In this document: piece by piece, positions 10,667-21,685 of the stretch
Position numbering within the stretch: the stretch's first letter is position 1
Layout of the letters: each line of letters begins with the position of its first letter
Assembly: GCA_012274445.1 (NCBI GenBank)
Contig: JAAROD010000087.1
Location: 62,001-126,000 of the forward strand
Source of the DNA: Sclerotiophoma versabilis
Taxonomy: Eukaryota > Ascomycota > Dothideomycetes > Pleosporales > Didymellaceae
Reading direction: 5' to 3'
DNA length: 64,000 bases
The notes under the pieces: generated by a model
Database searches by the model: none
Told to the model about the DNA's origin: nothing
What the model saw: only the letters and a program-made list of their open reading frames with translations
Translations under genes and position numbers: made by a program

Positions 10667-12083
10667 CTAAGCGGCAGTCGTGGTAGCCGCAGGGGTCTCA
10701 GCGGGCTTCTCTGCAGGCTTCTCGGCAGGCTTCTCAGCAGACTTCTCAGCAGCCTTCTCAGCAGCCTTTTCGGCAGGCTTCTCGGTGGCCTTCTCGGTGG
10801 CCTTCTCGGCAGGCTTCTCGGTGGACTTGGCGGTAGCAGGGGCAGCGTCGGTGGAGGTGGTGGTGGGGGCAGCGGCATCCTCATTGGCAGCGTCGGCGGG
10901 GGCATCATCCTCCTTGCCGGGGGAGTCAATCGCGACCTTAACGGCGATCTCACGGCCCTCGATCTCCTTGCCGTTCATCTCGTTGCAAGCCTTCTGCTGG
11001 AGCTCCTCAGAGCCGAGGGTGACGAAACCGAAACCACGGCCCTTGCGAGGCTCACCGCGAGCCTGGAGCTTCTTGACCATGAAGCGGGGGATGGGGCGGA
11101 GGGCGATCTTGGCCTGGGTGGGGGAGTAGTCCTTGAAGATCTCGAGGAGCTGCAGTTTGTCAGCATAGTGTTTGGGAGAAGCAAAGGTAACAGCAACGTA
11201 CCCTGTCCTCCTTGAGGTCGTAAGGCAGGTTGGCGACCATGACCTTGGTCTTGGAGGGCACACCATCCTCAGGGGGACCACGCTGCTTGCGCTCGCGGGG
11301 GACAGCGGGCTGCTTGGCGGCAGAGTCCTTGTTGGTAAGCGCTTCGTTCGTGGTCTCTGTGAGGGGAGCAACTTGGCCGGGTACATTTGTGGGTGTGCTC
11401 TCGGCGGGAGCAGCGTCGGTGAGCTCGATCTGCTCGGCCTCGGTGCCGTCGGCGTTCTACAAGCAGGTTAGCATCGGAGGTCGAAGTCATGCGTCAGGGG
11501 GGAGCGTACAGCACGTCCGCCACGGCCAGTGCGGCCACCACGGCCACGTCCACGGCCGCGGCCGCGGGTAGAGCCACGGCGGCGCTGCTCGTTGCCGCTG
11601 GCGCCCTCGGCACCGCTGCCTGTGCCCTCAGCGTGAGCCTCGGGGGTGCGGGCGAGCTGGATCGAGACCTTGCGGTCGAGAATGGCCTTGCCGTTCAGCT
11701 CAGCAATGGCACGCTCGGCCTCGGAGGGAGTGGACAGGGCAACGAAGGCGTAGCCAACGGGGCGCGAGGTGCGCGGGTTGGTGGGGATGGTGGTGGACTC
11801 GCTGTGCAACGTGTCAGCTCGGGGCCCACTTTGCGTCATGGGCGCGCGCAAACGTCACTCACACAAGGTAGTCCTTGAAGAAGTCCTTCAACTCCCCCTC
11901 GGTGGTCGCGTACGCGAGGTTTCCAATGTAAAGTCGCCTTCCCTCGGCGGCGCTGGCACGCACAGCCTCGTCCTCGGCTGCGGTGGGCTGCTGGGCGCCG
12001 GTGCTCTCAGTGGTGGCAGGAGCGTTGTTGTCGAGGGTGGTGTTGGCCATCTGGGCGGTGACCTGTTCGACTGGGGCGGACAT
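10667..12083 (-). CDS. Two-RRM RNA-binding protein
   Basis: Exons 12083-11863, 11801-11510, 11456-11202 and 11149-10667 (introns of 61, 53 and 52 nt) give 416 residues. RRM1 spans about residues 48-125 (RNP2 LYIGNL, RNP1 GYAFVALS). RRM2 spans about 240-330 (RNP2-like VMVANL, RNP1 GFGFVTL preceded by KGR). Between them is an Arg-Gly-rich box (RGRGRGRGRGG), a typical site for arginine methylation and RNA contact. The C-terminal 50 residues are an Ala/Glu/Lys/Pro array of (E)KPAEK/EKATEK units. The combination suggests a nuclear or shuttling RNP protein, but I cannot name an orthologue with confidence. Each RRM is split by an intron. The repeats and GC bias create long shadow frames on the opposite strand. 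The gene is divergent from TAH18. Confidence 0.88.
10697..10828 (-). repeat. Coding array of EKPAEK-type 12-15 bp units
   Basis: On the plus strand, near-identical units of the type CAGGCTTCTCGG recur about ten times. They encode the C-terminal Lys/Pro/Ala/Glu array of the RRM protein. The units keep the reading frame. Confidence 0.7.
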
Positions 12084-12936
12084 TTTGCTGAAGTTTGGGG
12101 TTGACGGACACGAACTGGATCGAAGCGTGTGGGAGTGGAGTAAACTTGGAGTCCTAGTAGACCGATGAAGGTAACCGTGAACAGTAGTGGTGATGAACCG
12201 CCTGGAGGGTGGAACGATTGACGAGGGGGGTGGGGGTGGGAAGCTACGAGCCCGGAAGGTTGGTGAGAGGTGGGTTGATGGGGTTGAAAGTGTCTCAGTG
12301 GTTGACTTGATGGGAGAACAGGAGCGGGAGCAGAGCATCAAAATAAATCAAGCGATTCGACGGGGTGCGCCTCGCCGCTAGGCCGCATGTGGCATGAGAG
12401 ACGAGCGCCTGCAGTGGGACAGCCACAGGCGCAGGCGCGCTGCGATCAGTGCGGGCAAGGGCAGCGCCGGCGAGGCCAGCCGCGAGAGCGGTGAAGACAC
12501 AAGACAGGAGACGGCCGGCGGAGACGCCAGTTGGGCGCATGGTGAGTGCCTCACCTCACCTGCCGGCGCCCGCCCTGGCGAGGCAGGCAGGCGAGACAGG
12601 CAGACGAGGCAGGCAGGCGATGCAGGCACGCGACGTCTCCTGGAATGCAGGGCGCGAATGCAGCGGCTCGCAGACGCCACACCACAGCTCGCGGTTGACG
12701 CAATGGCCCATCCATGCTTCGAAGCTTCGAGACATGCCCGTGTGCTTCACTCGCAGAGGGCTCCGCTCCGGGCCCGCTGCCATGGAGACCCGCCCGTTTG
12801 ACGTGTCCGCTAGCGCACCGCTTTTCACTCTGGACGGGCCCGGGGAAGCGCCACACAGACATGAATTTCTCCACGCTTTTCCACCCTAGTCTCACCGCAG
12901 ATTGCATTCTGAGTTTGGCGTCACACAGCACCGACC
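12084..12936. promoter_or_regulatory. Divergent promoter region between the RRM gene and TAH18
   Basis: This 853 bp, very GC-rich region holds both promoters. Around 12578-12640 the plus strand carries a G-rich tract built from imperfect GGCAGGCA / GAGGCAGGCAGGCGA units. No gene is supported inside; the open frames here follow from the base composition. Confidence 0.5.
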
Positions 12937-15063
12937 ATGGCGGATGCGCAAAACCTCCGTCGAGCCCTGGTGCTCTATGGTTCCGAAACAGGCAATGCCC
13001 AGGATGTCGCCGAAGAGATGGGGAGGCTCGCTGAGCGCCTGCGCTTCGACACGGAAGTCGCAGAACTGAATGCAGTCAGCCTAGTACGTCAGGCACGATA
13101 AGAGTTAGCAGCGGCAGCCGTTGATCTCTTGCAGAAGCAATTGCTGCACCACCATGTTGTTCTGATCGCCATATCCACCACCGGCCAGGGCGATCTGCCG
13201 CCAAACAGCCAGGCCTTCTGGAAGGCGCTGCGCAGTGCTCGACTGCGGCCGGGATGCCTGGCACGCATGAGATTTGCCTCTTTCGGACTCGGCGACACAT
13301 CGTACCCAAAGTGAGTTCTATCAGCACGACTACTGATCGGCTGTTCTGACGTCTGCGTGAAGGTACAACTGGGCACATCGCAAACTTTACAACCGTCTCG
13401 TCCAGCTCGGAGCACAGCCAATATGTGACCGTGGGGAGTCAGACGAACAGCATCCTGAGGGGTATGTCAAGCTCCGTCTTCTTCAACTCCCAGCACTACC
13501 TTTTCACATGCTCTACACCCACATACTGCCCGTAGAGCTCGTCCTACTCCAATCTTCCTACGTTCCTGGGAGGATCAAAGTCGACCCTCACTGACGTGTC
13601 TCTCCAGTATCGATGGCTCATTTCTCCCTTGGACAGCGACTTTGCGCAACAGTCTTCTTACAGAATATCCTCTGCCTGAAGGGACAGAGCCGATACCGGA
13701 CAACGTCCTGCTAGACCCAAAGTGGTTGCTTGACTTTGCAGACGCCGACGACACAGCATCTGCAACGTCACAGGTCGACAGTCATTCAGCAGAGACCCCT
13801 TCGCAAGACTTACTCGACATCCCTGGGGGGCTCACAGCCAACATCTCATCAAATGAAAGAGTGACGCCCAACACACATTGGCAAGATGTACGCCACCTTA
13901 AGCTGGACATCGAGGGTACCCATCCCTACGCCCCTGGAGACGTCTTGACGATATACCCAAAGAACTTCCCTTCAGATGTTGACCACTTTCTTGCCATCAT
14001 GGACTGGACGCCCATCGCCGACAAACGCATTAAATTCACACCTTCTTCCCCGTCTGTCTTTCCTGCCGCTCGCCTTCCCGTGTCCACTTTCTCGTCCACC
14101 AGCACGACAACCTTGCGAGAACTTCTCACGAACCATCTCGATATCCTTTCCATCCCACGGCGCTCCTTCTTTGCCCACCTTGCCCATTACACAAGCGATG
14201 AATTCCACCGAGATCGACTCCTGGAGTTCACAGACCCAGAGTATATTGACGAGCTGTACGACTACACCACACGCCCACGTCGCAGCATTCTCGAAGTACT
14301 GCAAGAGTTTGAGAGCGTCAAAATTCCATGGCAACGAGTGTGCAGTATCATTCCCACCCTGCGTGGGCGGCAGTTCAGCATCGCCAGCGCAATGACCGAA
14401 ATTCCGGCTACAGAAGGTCAAGGGAGAAGCACTAGGGTCGAACTGCTCATTGCAATCGTCAAGTACAAGACGGTGATTAAGAGAATCAGACAAGGTGTAG
14501 CCACACGGTACATCGCCAGCTTCACGCCTAATCAAAAACTCACTGTCACCTTATCACGAGGCGGACTCGGCGTCACTCAGAAGGAGATGGATAAACCAGT
14601 CGTCATGATCGGCCCAGGCACAGGCGTAGCACCTATGCGCGCCCTGACACAGCAGAGGATGCAGTGGCGCAAAGAGGTATCCACGTCTCAGGAAGCGAGT
14701 GCGAAGGACTTGCTATTCTTCGGCTGCCGTAACGCTGAATCAGACTATTTCTTCAAAGACGAGTGGCAGTCCCTCATGGACAGCGGCATACCACTCGAAG
14801 TCTTTGCTGCGTTCTCGCGAGATCAGCGGCAGAAGGTCTACGTTCAAGACGTCATTCGGCAAAAGAGTGCTCTTGTGTACGACGCTATCGCTAATAAAAA
14901 TGGGATTGTGTATATCTGCGGTTCTTCGGGCAAGATGCCACAAGCAGTGCGCGAGGCGCTGATAGAAGGGTTCCAGGAACACGGACAGCTAAGCAGGGAG
15001 GATGCAGAGGCTTACCTTGTGGGGTTGGAGAAGAGTGGGAGGTATAGACAAGAGACGTGGTAA
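12937..15063 (+). CDS. TAH18: NADPH-dependent diflavin reductase Tah18 (NDOR1-like)
   Basis: Exons 12937-13083, 13135-13310, 13363-13461 and 13608-15063 (introns of 51, 52 and 146 nt) give 625 residues. Tah18 passes electrons from NADPH through FAD and FMN to the Fe-S protein Dre2, supporting cytosolic iron-sulphur cluster assembly. The order of domains is as expected: flavodoxin-like FMN domain (GSETGNAQDVAEEM near residue 16; STTGQGDLPPNSQAFW), an FAD domain with GRQFSIASAM in the role of the RxYS motif, and an NADPH domain with MIGPGTGVAPMRA, LLFFGCRNAESD and VYICGSSGKMPQ. The protein ends RYRQETW; a terminal aromatic that stacks on FAD is usual in this class. The third intron is longer than its neighbours, but its phase (GG|T) restores the conserved HPEGIDGSFLPW junction. 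Confidence 0.94.
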
Positions 15064-15131
15064 ATACAACGAGGTCATCAGATATGAAGGTATAGAGGGG
15101 TCTCGGTGGAGTCAAGTTTGGCTACTCAATC

Positions 15132-15535
15132 TCAAGACGTAACCAAAACCCACTCTGGTTCTGTGTCTTCGTCCATGAGCAATGGCTCTGCTTGGTACAC
15201 GTCGAGCATGTCACAACACACTGACCCCAGCCGTAGGCCCAGATTGGTGTACACTCTCTGCAGGCTGGGCAGATCATCAGGATACCACCCCAAGGTCGGA
15301 TCCCAGTCCACCAGCTCGACGGTCTTCAGAGAGCGCTCTGCAGATGCAAGTACATACGCAAAGGCAGCGAGGAGATTTGTAAGAAGGTGTGGTAGAGGCG
15401 TGGGAGGGTCAGGCGGTGGAGGCGGTTGGTGGTGGCGTTGAGGGCGAGGAGGGTGGGGAGGGTGTTGGTGTAGGAGAGGATTGCGAGGAGTAGCTCTTCG
15501 GGGAGGGTGTTTAGGGTGGTTTGGGTGGATACCAT
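15132..15535 (-). pseudogene. Collapsed F-box protein gene
   Basis: The start is a good F-box: MVSTQTTLNTLPEELLLAILSY, then LPTLLALNATTNRLHRLTLPRLYHTF, from the ATG at 15535. That frame closes near 15326. A different frame downstream (about 15360-15132) reads SLKTVELVDWDPTLGWYPDDL and ends DEDTEPEWVLVTS, which resembles the C-terminal end of fungal F-box proteins. Those proteins are normally several hundred residues long, so the centre seems to be missing and the two ends sit in different frames. I could not join them with a plausible intron: the only GT-AG pair near the switch is 20 nt long. Internal deletion is my inference; a sequencing indel plus a short gene is the alternative. Confidence 0.55.
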
Positions 15536-15930
15536 GGTGCAGCAACCTCAGGCCATGTCGATTCTTTCCTTCTCTTGTGGCGATGACGGTCTTGGTGGTA
15601 GGGCTGAAGGTCCACGAGGTACACGTTCTGGACGTGGTCGGCCTCGGATGTCGAATTCAAATCAATGGGTTTGCCGTGGCAAACGCAGACGGCAGCATGG
15701 CTGGTGAGTGCGTGCAAGATGTGAATGTCGGCTAAAGATGCAACAACGGTCGACGGTGAAAGTGGAGGTGGGACGCGAACAAGCGCGGCGCAAGATTAAG
15801 CGCGCGTCTGACTCGTCGCGCATGTCTGCACGTCATTGCCCTTGACTCCCCACCAAATCCACGCGCGGCCGTCCGTCTGCGTGTCTGCAGTATCTCACCC
15901 ACCATTCCCACCACGCCAGTGCCAGGCAAC
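15536..15930. other. Intergenic region upstream of VMS1
   Basis: This 395 bp region lies between the F-box remnant and the VMS1 start and presumably holds the VMS1 promoter. I see no clear gene or repeat. Confidence 0.4.
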
Positions 15931-17941
15931 ATGGCGCTGAAGGGCGACGACGTGCTGCAGCGGCCGCTGTATGGTACGTCTCACAGCCCGGATCCCAACA
16001 CAACGGCTGACAGTTGCAGTGTTCGACCTGCCGAAGGAGCTGCTGGCCACGCTCGAGTACAAAGACCAGGCCGGCCGGGCGATTGCCGCCCCAGAGCCTG
16101 AAGCGCAGAAACCCGCAAACGAGTCCTCGGAGACGCCGGACCCCGACGATGGCGGCGCATCCAAGGCGACGTCCTGCAACCTCTGCGCGCTGGACTTCAG
16201 CTCCGTGGCCGAGCAGCGCAGACACGTGCGGTCAGACCTGCACGGCTACAACCTGAAGCAGAAGATCAAAGGCCAGAAGCCTGTGGCCGAGGCCGAGTTC
16301 GAGAAGCTTGTCGGAGAGCTGGACGAGAGCATATCCGGCTCCGAGTCGTCCGAGTCAGACGAAGACGAAGAGGACGAGAGCGGCAGGCCGAAGGACTCGA
16401 CGCTGAGCGCGCTGCTGAAGCGGCAAGCCAAGATCTCAGACCCCGAGTTCGACGAGTTTGCGTCGAGGAAGAAGCAGCGCGGGCCTGGCAACGCGCCCCT
16501 GCTGTGGCTCTCGTCCCCGAAGCTGCCCGAGAACGTGTCCCTCGGGATATACCGTGCGATTCTGACGAATGCGGAGCAGGAGGAGCCATCGCACATTGTC
16601 GAGACTATACGCAGCAAGCAGCTCGCGCCCATGCAGCCACCCAAGGTCAAGCCTTCGGACGGCGGCGTGCCGCTCCCGCAGACAGACATTGGGCCGCACT
16701 ACTTCCTCGCCATGATTGGCGGCGGACACTTCGCCGCCATGGTTGTGGCGCTGGCACCGAAGATTGGCAAGAGCCACACCGGGGTAGATGAGCGCTCGGC
16801 TACGGTTGTCGCGCACAAGACCTTCCACCGATACACCACACGACGGAAGCAGGGTGGCTCGCAGTCTGCAAACGATAATGCAAAGGGTAATGCGCACTCG
16901 GCTGGTTCCTCAATACGACGCTACAACGAGAACGCACTGATCCAGGAGGTCCGAGATCTGTTGACGAGCTGGAAGTCGCTGATCGATACCGCTGACTTGA
17001 TCTTCGTACGCGCGACGGGGGCCACGAATCGACGCACCCTGTTTGGGCCGTACGACGGGCAGGTTCTCCGTACGAACGACCCCAGGAACAGAGGCTTCCC
17101 GTTCAGCACGCGGCGAGCCACACAGAAGGAGCTGATGCGCGCATTTGTCGAGCTTACACGTGTGAAGCAGAGTACCATCGACGAGGCCGCGCTCGCAGCC
17201 CTGAACGCACCGCAACCTGAAGAGCCGCCGAAGAAGCCTGTAGCAAAGCCTAAACCTCAGAAGCCGTCCAAGGAGGATGAAGCTGCAATGCTCCACACAT
17301 CCCAGATCATCCCTTTGATCAGACGCTCGAAAGTACCTGCGTTGCTCAACTACATCAAGACCAACAACATCCCGCCCACGTTCGCATTCCTGCCAGAAAA
17401 CCACCATACACCGACCCCACTCCATTTAGCTGCTTCACTCAACTCCGCGCCCGTCGTCTCCGCACTTCTCACCAAGGCTGGCGCGGATCCTACCATCATG
17501 AGCGACGACGCACGAACGCCTTTCACCCTGGCAGGCGACCGAGTGACGCGTGATGCCTTCCGCGTGGCGCGGTCTGAGCTTGGCGAATCAGCATGGGATT
17601 GGGAGACAGCCGGTGTCCCCGCTGCTCTAACGAGAGCAGAGGCCGACAAGCGCGAAGCACAGGAGAAGTCTGAAAAGGCAGCCGAGTCCAAAGCAGAGGC
17701 TGAGCGTCGGAAAGCCGAAACGGAGCGGGTGAGGAAAGAAAGCGAGGCAGCAGAGGTGGCGAAGACTACACAGCGACTAGGCAAGGGTAAGACTCTGGGT
17801 GCCTTGCCCGTGAAGACCGCAGCCGAGATACGGGAAGAGCAGGCGCGTGGTCTGACGCCCGAAGCACAAGCACGGCTAGAAAGAGAAAGGCGAGCGCGTG
17901 CAGCTGAAGAGCGTATGAAGCGTTTCGCCCAGAGCAGATAG
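15931..17941 (+). CDS. VMS1: Vms1/ANKZF1-type peptidyl-tRNA hydrolase of ribosome quality control
   Basis: Exons 15931-15973 and 16020-17941 (46-nt intron) give 654 residues. Vms1/ANKZF1 releases nascent chains from stalled 60S subunits by cleaving peptidyl-tRNA, and it binds Cdc48/p97. Visible parts, in order: a C2H2-like finger (CNLCALDF...HVRSDLHGYN); an acidic linker; the VLRF1 catalytic domain (MIGGGHFAAMVVALAP, HKTFHRYTTRRKQGGSQSAN, then NAHSAGSSIRRYNE); ankyrin repeats (TPTPLHLAASLNSAPVVSALL, ADPTIMSDDARTPFTLA); a charged coiled-coil stretch; and a C-terminal helix with AAEIREEQARGLTPEAQARL that fits the p97-binding VIM. The Gln of GGSQS is residue 296, equivalent to the catalytic Gln reported for yeast Vms1. 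The exon 1 join restores RPLYVFDLPKELL. Confidence 0.94.
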
Positions 17942-18049
17942 ACTTCCATCTAGCAGCCTGACGCTGTTCTCATCACAAACTCCTTCAATCATGTTCAAAC
18001 ACCTTCAAGATCTCAAGACTCCTCCACCCTTTAAGACCTTCAATACTCC

Positions 18050-19045
18050 TCACACCTTCCCCATCCCCTCTACCCCTCTCGCCAAATCCTCACAGCTCGC
18101 ACAAAACCCAAACGTATGCGCAGCATTATACTCCCAACACTCCTGCGCAAATCCGGGACTACTAGTCCCACACCCATCGCTCAAAAGCACACAATCATAC
18201 CCCTTACTAAACGCATCCGTCAGCGTCCCACCCACACACTGATCCGTATTGACACCGGCAAACAGCAGCGTTGTGATCCCTTCTTTTTCCAAAACTTGCT
18301 GCAGCGGCGTCGTCGCGCCCCACAGCCCGGACATGCGATTTTTATGCACCCAGACATCAGCTTTGGAGGGCAGTTTCGAGCCTTCCGAGTAGAGCGCGTG
18401 GAGGGGCGGGTAAATATCTGCGTTCCAAGAGTCGCGCACGAGCAGTCTCCCACCACGCACTGCGTCTCCGGCCTCGGTTTTGACGAGTCCCATGTCCGAT
18501 CCAATACCCTTGTGTGTCGTGGTCTTGACTCGTCCGTGTTTGTCCACGCCTACACTGCTGCTGCTACTGCTGCTTTGCACAGCCCCATCCGCAACGATGT
18601 CCTCGCCACTGTGCACTTCCTTATCATCACTACCCTCCGGCACGGAGTGGAATCCAAATGCCCTTTTCACACCCGCTGGCATCTCCCTCACCTCTGCGTC
18701 TGTGAGTCCCCAATTCACCCACACAATCCTAATCCCCGCCTTCCGCGCTGCTGGTATCGCACGCTCGATTAACTGCTTACACGCTGCGTGGCCAGGACTA
18801 GAGGGTGAGTGGCCTAGTAAGGGCGAGAGGAAGAAGTTTTGCATGTCGATTATTAAAAGTGCGGTTGTTTCTGGCGAGATGGTTATGGGCGATGTGGTTG
18901 TTTGGATGGTGAGGTTTGGGATGGAAGTCGAGGCTGAGGAGTGCAAAGGACGCGTCAGGTCGAAACCAGTTCGTGAGGAGTGTAGCCAGAAGTTTGGGGG
19001 GGACCCGATGAGGGCTTTTCGATGGGTGGAGGAGGTCGAGGACAT
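18050..19045 (-). CDS. Isochorismatase-family hydrolase
   Basis: This single-exon gene encodes 331 residues. The three catalytic positions of the cysteine-hydrolase fold are present: Asp in ALLIIDMQNFF (about residue 68), Lys in VWVHKNRMSG (about 233) and Cys in AGVNTDQCVGGTLTDA (about 263). Members hydrolyse isochorismate, nicotinamide, N-carbamoyl compounds and similar small molecules; the substrate here cannot be read from the sequence. The N-terminal 50 residues are Ser/Thr-rich. A Ser-rich insert with SSSSSSVG sits in the middle of the domain, making the protein longer than the usual 180-230 residues. A seven-copy pentanucleotide repeat lies 11 bp upstream of the ATG. Confidence 0.87.
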   Translation of the reverse strand: MSSTSSTHRKALIGSPPNFWLHSSRTGFDLTRPLHSSASTSIPNLTIQTTTSPITISPETTALLIIDMQNFFLSPLLGHSPSSPGHAACKQLIERAIPAARKAGIRIVWVNWGLTDAEVREMPAGVKRAFGFHSVPEGSDDKEVHSGEDIVADGAVQSSSSSSSVGVDKHGRVKTTTHKGIGSDMGLVKTEAGDAVRGGRLLVRDSWNADIYPPLHALYSEGSKLPSKADVWVHKNRMSGLWGATTPLQQVLEKEGITTLLFAGVNTDQCVGGTLTDAFSKGYDCVLLSDGCGTSSPGFAQECWEYNAAHTFGFCASCEDLARGVEGMGKV

Positions 19046-19055
19046 GGTTTTAGTA

Positions 19056-19090
19056 GTGCTGTGCTGTGCTGTGCTGTGCTGTGCTGTGCT
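19056..19090. repeat. Microsatellite (GTGCT)7
   Basis: Seven perfect copies of a pentamer lie in the 5' leader or core promoter of the isochorismatase-family gene, 11 bp upstream of its start codon on the minus strand. Confidence 0.95.
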
Positions 19091-20159
19091 GTTTGGGTCT
19101 TGACCTGCGATGTGAAGAAATGAAGATAGAAGATGTTGTCTTCACTGAATAGCTGAAGGTGCTGGGTTCCTGTTTCTATCGTCATATTCCGTTAACTTCT
19201 TATCCTGATAGCTGCTTGATCCCGGATAGGGAAGGTTGTTTCCATGCGGGGTAAGCATATCTCCGGATCTACCTGTCAAGTATTGGTGTCTTATCTGCGA
19301 TCTGCGGACTGATTTCATGTTCTGTCGGGGTTTTGCGGTATTTCTATCTTTTCCTTTTGAAACGAGACGGTGGTTTGGCAATTAAGCATTTTGGGTAGCA
19401 AACCATAAATTTGATCTACGAACCAGATCTTTTCTGAGAAGAGGAATAAATAGAGCAAGGATCTGTGGCTGCCCTAAAATTGAAACGGATGTTCATAGAC
19501 GATCGGTTGGCACCTGTCATCTGCCCTGTCTGTGAAGGCGTCGTCCGCGTGAATGAGGAGTCGATGTGTCGCGAGCAGGGTCAGTGTTTCCGTCAGTCCC
19601 ATCATAAAGACTCAACACCATCAATCAGATCAGTTCCTGACTTGCCGAACTGGTCGGTACTTCTAACGACGAAGCACCGAAACTGACAAGAAGTTGGTCC
19701 GAAGTCATCTGGACATTCGACAATCCAATCACAGCACGGCGGAGCACTGGGCGCAGGGCTGAGCAGCTGAATAAAGTCGCCGACAACGCGTCGCCGAGAG
19801 CGGGACCGCTGCACATCCGTCCCGGTCGCTGACTTTCCAAGCTTACAAACTGCAGACAACGCTCCTTTCTCGCACCACGGCGCTGCTTTCACGCTCGCGC
19901 TTTGCACGCAAATGTAGGCATGCCAATTCCGTGATGTGGTAGCGTGATTCCGCACTCGTCAAAGAAAATTATTTCGTCCGAAGCGGCGCGACAGGTGTAG
20001 TTGAACGGTGGTACCTGTGCTAGAGGTAGGTATATGAGTTCGCAGCATTCCACCGTTTCTGTCGCTTCACAAGATCATCCAGCGACTGTTTCAAGATACC
20101 CATTTCCTCTTGCTTCTCTTCCTTATCAGTCTCTTTCCACAGCATCAGCATCCTCCACC
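19091..20159. promoter_or_regulatory. Divergent promoter region, isochorismatase-like gene and AIF-like gene
   Basis: The region is about 1.1 kb without a supportable gene. It must hold two promoters. A CCAATCA element lies near 19724-19730 on the plus strand, consistent with a CCAAT-box site for the AIF-like gene; this is only a pattern match. The 130 bp before 20160 are pyrimidine-rich leader. Confidence 0.4.
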
Positions 20160-21419
20160 ATGACGGAACAACGCAACATCGTCGTGCTCGGCGCCTCAGC
20201 TGCAGGGCTCCAGAGCACGCACTACATCATGAAGCACATCCTGCCTGCACTCAAGCAGAGCAAAAAGGAAGCAAAGTACCATGTCTACCTCATCAACCCC
20301 TCCTCCGACTGGTGGTTCAGGCCAGCATCGCCTCGAGTCGCCGCTTCAACCACCCGCATGGCATCTGAGAAGATCCTCTTCGACATCCGCCCAGGCCTTA
20401 AGCAGTACTCGAAAGACGACATAACCTTCATCGAAGGCACAGCCACGGGCCTGAGCGAGTCCACCCGTGCAGTCACCTACCGCCGCGCCGGCACCTCAAG
20501 CGAGGAGACGCTATCCTACCACGCTCTGATCGTCGCAACAGGAAGCAGGACGTACCACCAAGCCTTCTCCATGAGCGCCGACACCCAAACAACGCTCGAC
20601 TCAATCAAGTACACCAACGACAAAGTCCGCACCGCAAAAGACATTGTCATCGTAGGCGGCGGCCCCACAGCCGTCGAGTTCGCAGGCGAAGTTGCAGAGC
20701 ACCGAAACGGCAAGCCGGGTTACTTTAGCAAAGTCTCAAAGAAAACAAACATCACCCTCATCACCTCTGCGGACAAGCTGCTCCCCACGCTGCGCCCCGC
20801 AATTGCCTCAGCCGCGGCGTCGAAACTCAAAGCCCTAGGCGTCGACATCGTGTACGGGCAGCGCGTGGTCTCCACCCACGCCAACGGGGATCGCACAGTG
20901 CTCACTCTAGCCAAGGGCGACCGCCTCGAAGCCGACCTCTACGTGCCCGCCTTCGGAGTCGAGCCAAACTCATCCTTCCTCCCGCCGCACCTGCTCGACG
21001 ACAAAAAGTACCTCGCGACCAACCCGAAAACCCTGCGCGTCGATGCAGCGGGCCCGCGCGTCTACGCTCTCGGCGACGTCGCAAGTTACTCCCGCAACAG
21101 CATTATTGATATCATGAACTCGTTCCCCGTGCTCTTTGTCAATCTCAAGCGCGATCTGCTGGCTTACAATGCGATGCTGCCAGATGAGAAGCCGAGGGGG
21201 AGCGATCGCTTGTACGTCCCCGACGATAGAGAGATGCAGATTGTGCCGATTGGGAGTGGGGGCGGTGTGGGCGCGGTGATGGGCTGGAAGGTGCCGAGTT
21301 TCTTCGTGTGGATGCTCAAGGGCCGGGATTACATGGTTGGTATGAGCGGGATACCGGCGGCGAACGGGGATAGTATGAAGAAGGAGATTCCGTGGAAGAA
21401 GGAGGAGGCTGTGATGTAG
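20160..21419 (+). CDS. AIF/AMID (FSP1)-like FAD-dependent NAD(P)H oxidoreductase
   Basis: This single-exon gene encodes 419 residues. The first dinucleotide fold begins at residue 6 (NIVVLGASAAGLQSTHY), the second at about 162 (DIVIVGGGPTAVEFAGEV), and the FAD-closing motif RVYALGDVASY follows near 300. Spacing and the WWFRPASPR segment place it with fungal AIF-like/AMID proteins, relatives of human FSP1, which reduce quinones and affect cell death or lipid peroxidation; that role is not shown here. I chose the ATG at 20160 (CACCATGAC context). An in-frame ATG at 20034 would add 42 Ser/Thr-rich residues that might serve as a targeting sequence, but they look like translated leader. Confidence 0.88.
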   Translation: MTEQRNIVVLGASAAGLQSTHYIMKHILPALKQSKKEAKYHVYLINPSSDWWFRPASPRVAASTTRMASEKILFDIRPGLKQYSKDDITFIEGTATGLSESTRAVTYRRAGTSSEETLSYHALIVATGSRTYHQAFSMSADTQTTLDSIKYTNDKVRTAKDIVIVGGGPTAVEFAGEVAEHRNGKPGYFSKVSKKTNITLITSADKLLPTLRPAIASAAASKLKALGVDIVYGQRVVSTHANGDRTVLTLAKGDRLEADLYVPAFGVEPNSSFLPPHLLDDKKYLATNPKTLRVDAAGPRVYALGDVASYSRNSIIDIMNSFPVLFVNLKRDLLAYNAMLPDEKPRGSDRLYVPDDREMQIVPIGSGGGVGAVMGWKVPSFFVWMLKGRDYMVGMSGIPAANGDSMKKEIPWKKEEAVM

Positions 21420-21685
21420 GGGTTGGGTGTGGCGTGGTTTCTCGTGTTTTTATTTTGATTTTGTCGATAGACAGTGTTTGTGCGCGTAATACCATGGTTT
21501 TTCTCTTCTGTCGAGTCACATATTTTTTCAGACGCTCTAGGTGTATCTATCCATGGTTCTTCGCCGGTATTTCCATCCCAGGTTCCATGCTATAATAGTG
21601 GCTGTCAATACATCCGAAACTTCAAGCTTGGTATTTTGAGTCTATCAGAACATGCTATACACAGATCACCCATCTGATGACGACT

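Noticed and set aside
10634..11215. Long plus-strand Gly/Leu-rich frame opposite the RRM gene
   Set aside because: It is an antisense shadow of the GC-rich repeat coding for the EKPAEK tail and of RRM2; the minus strand has the clear RRM motifs and introns.
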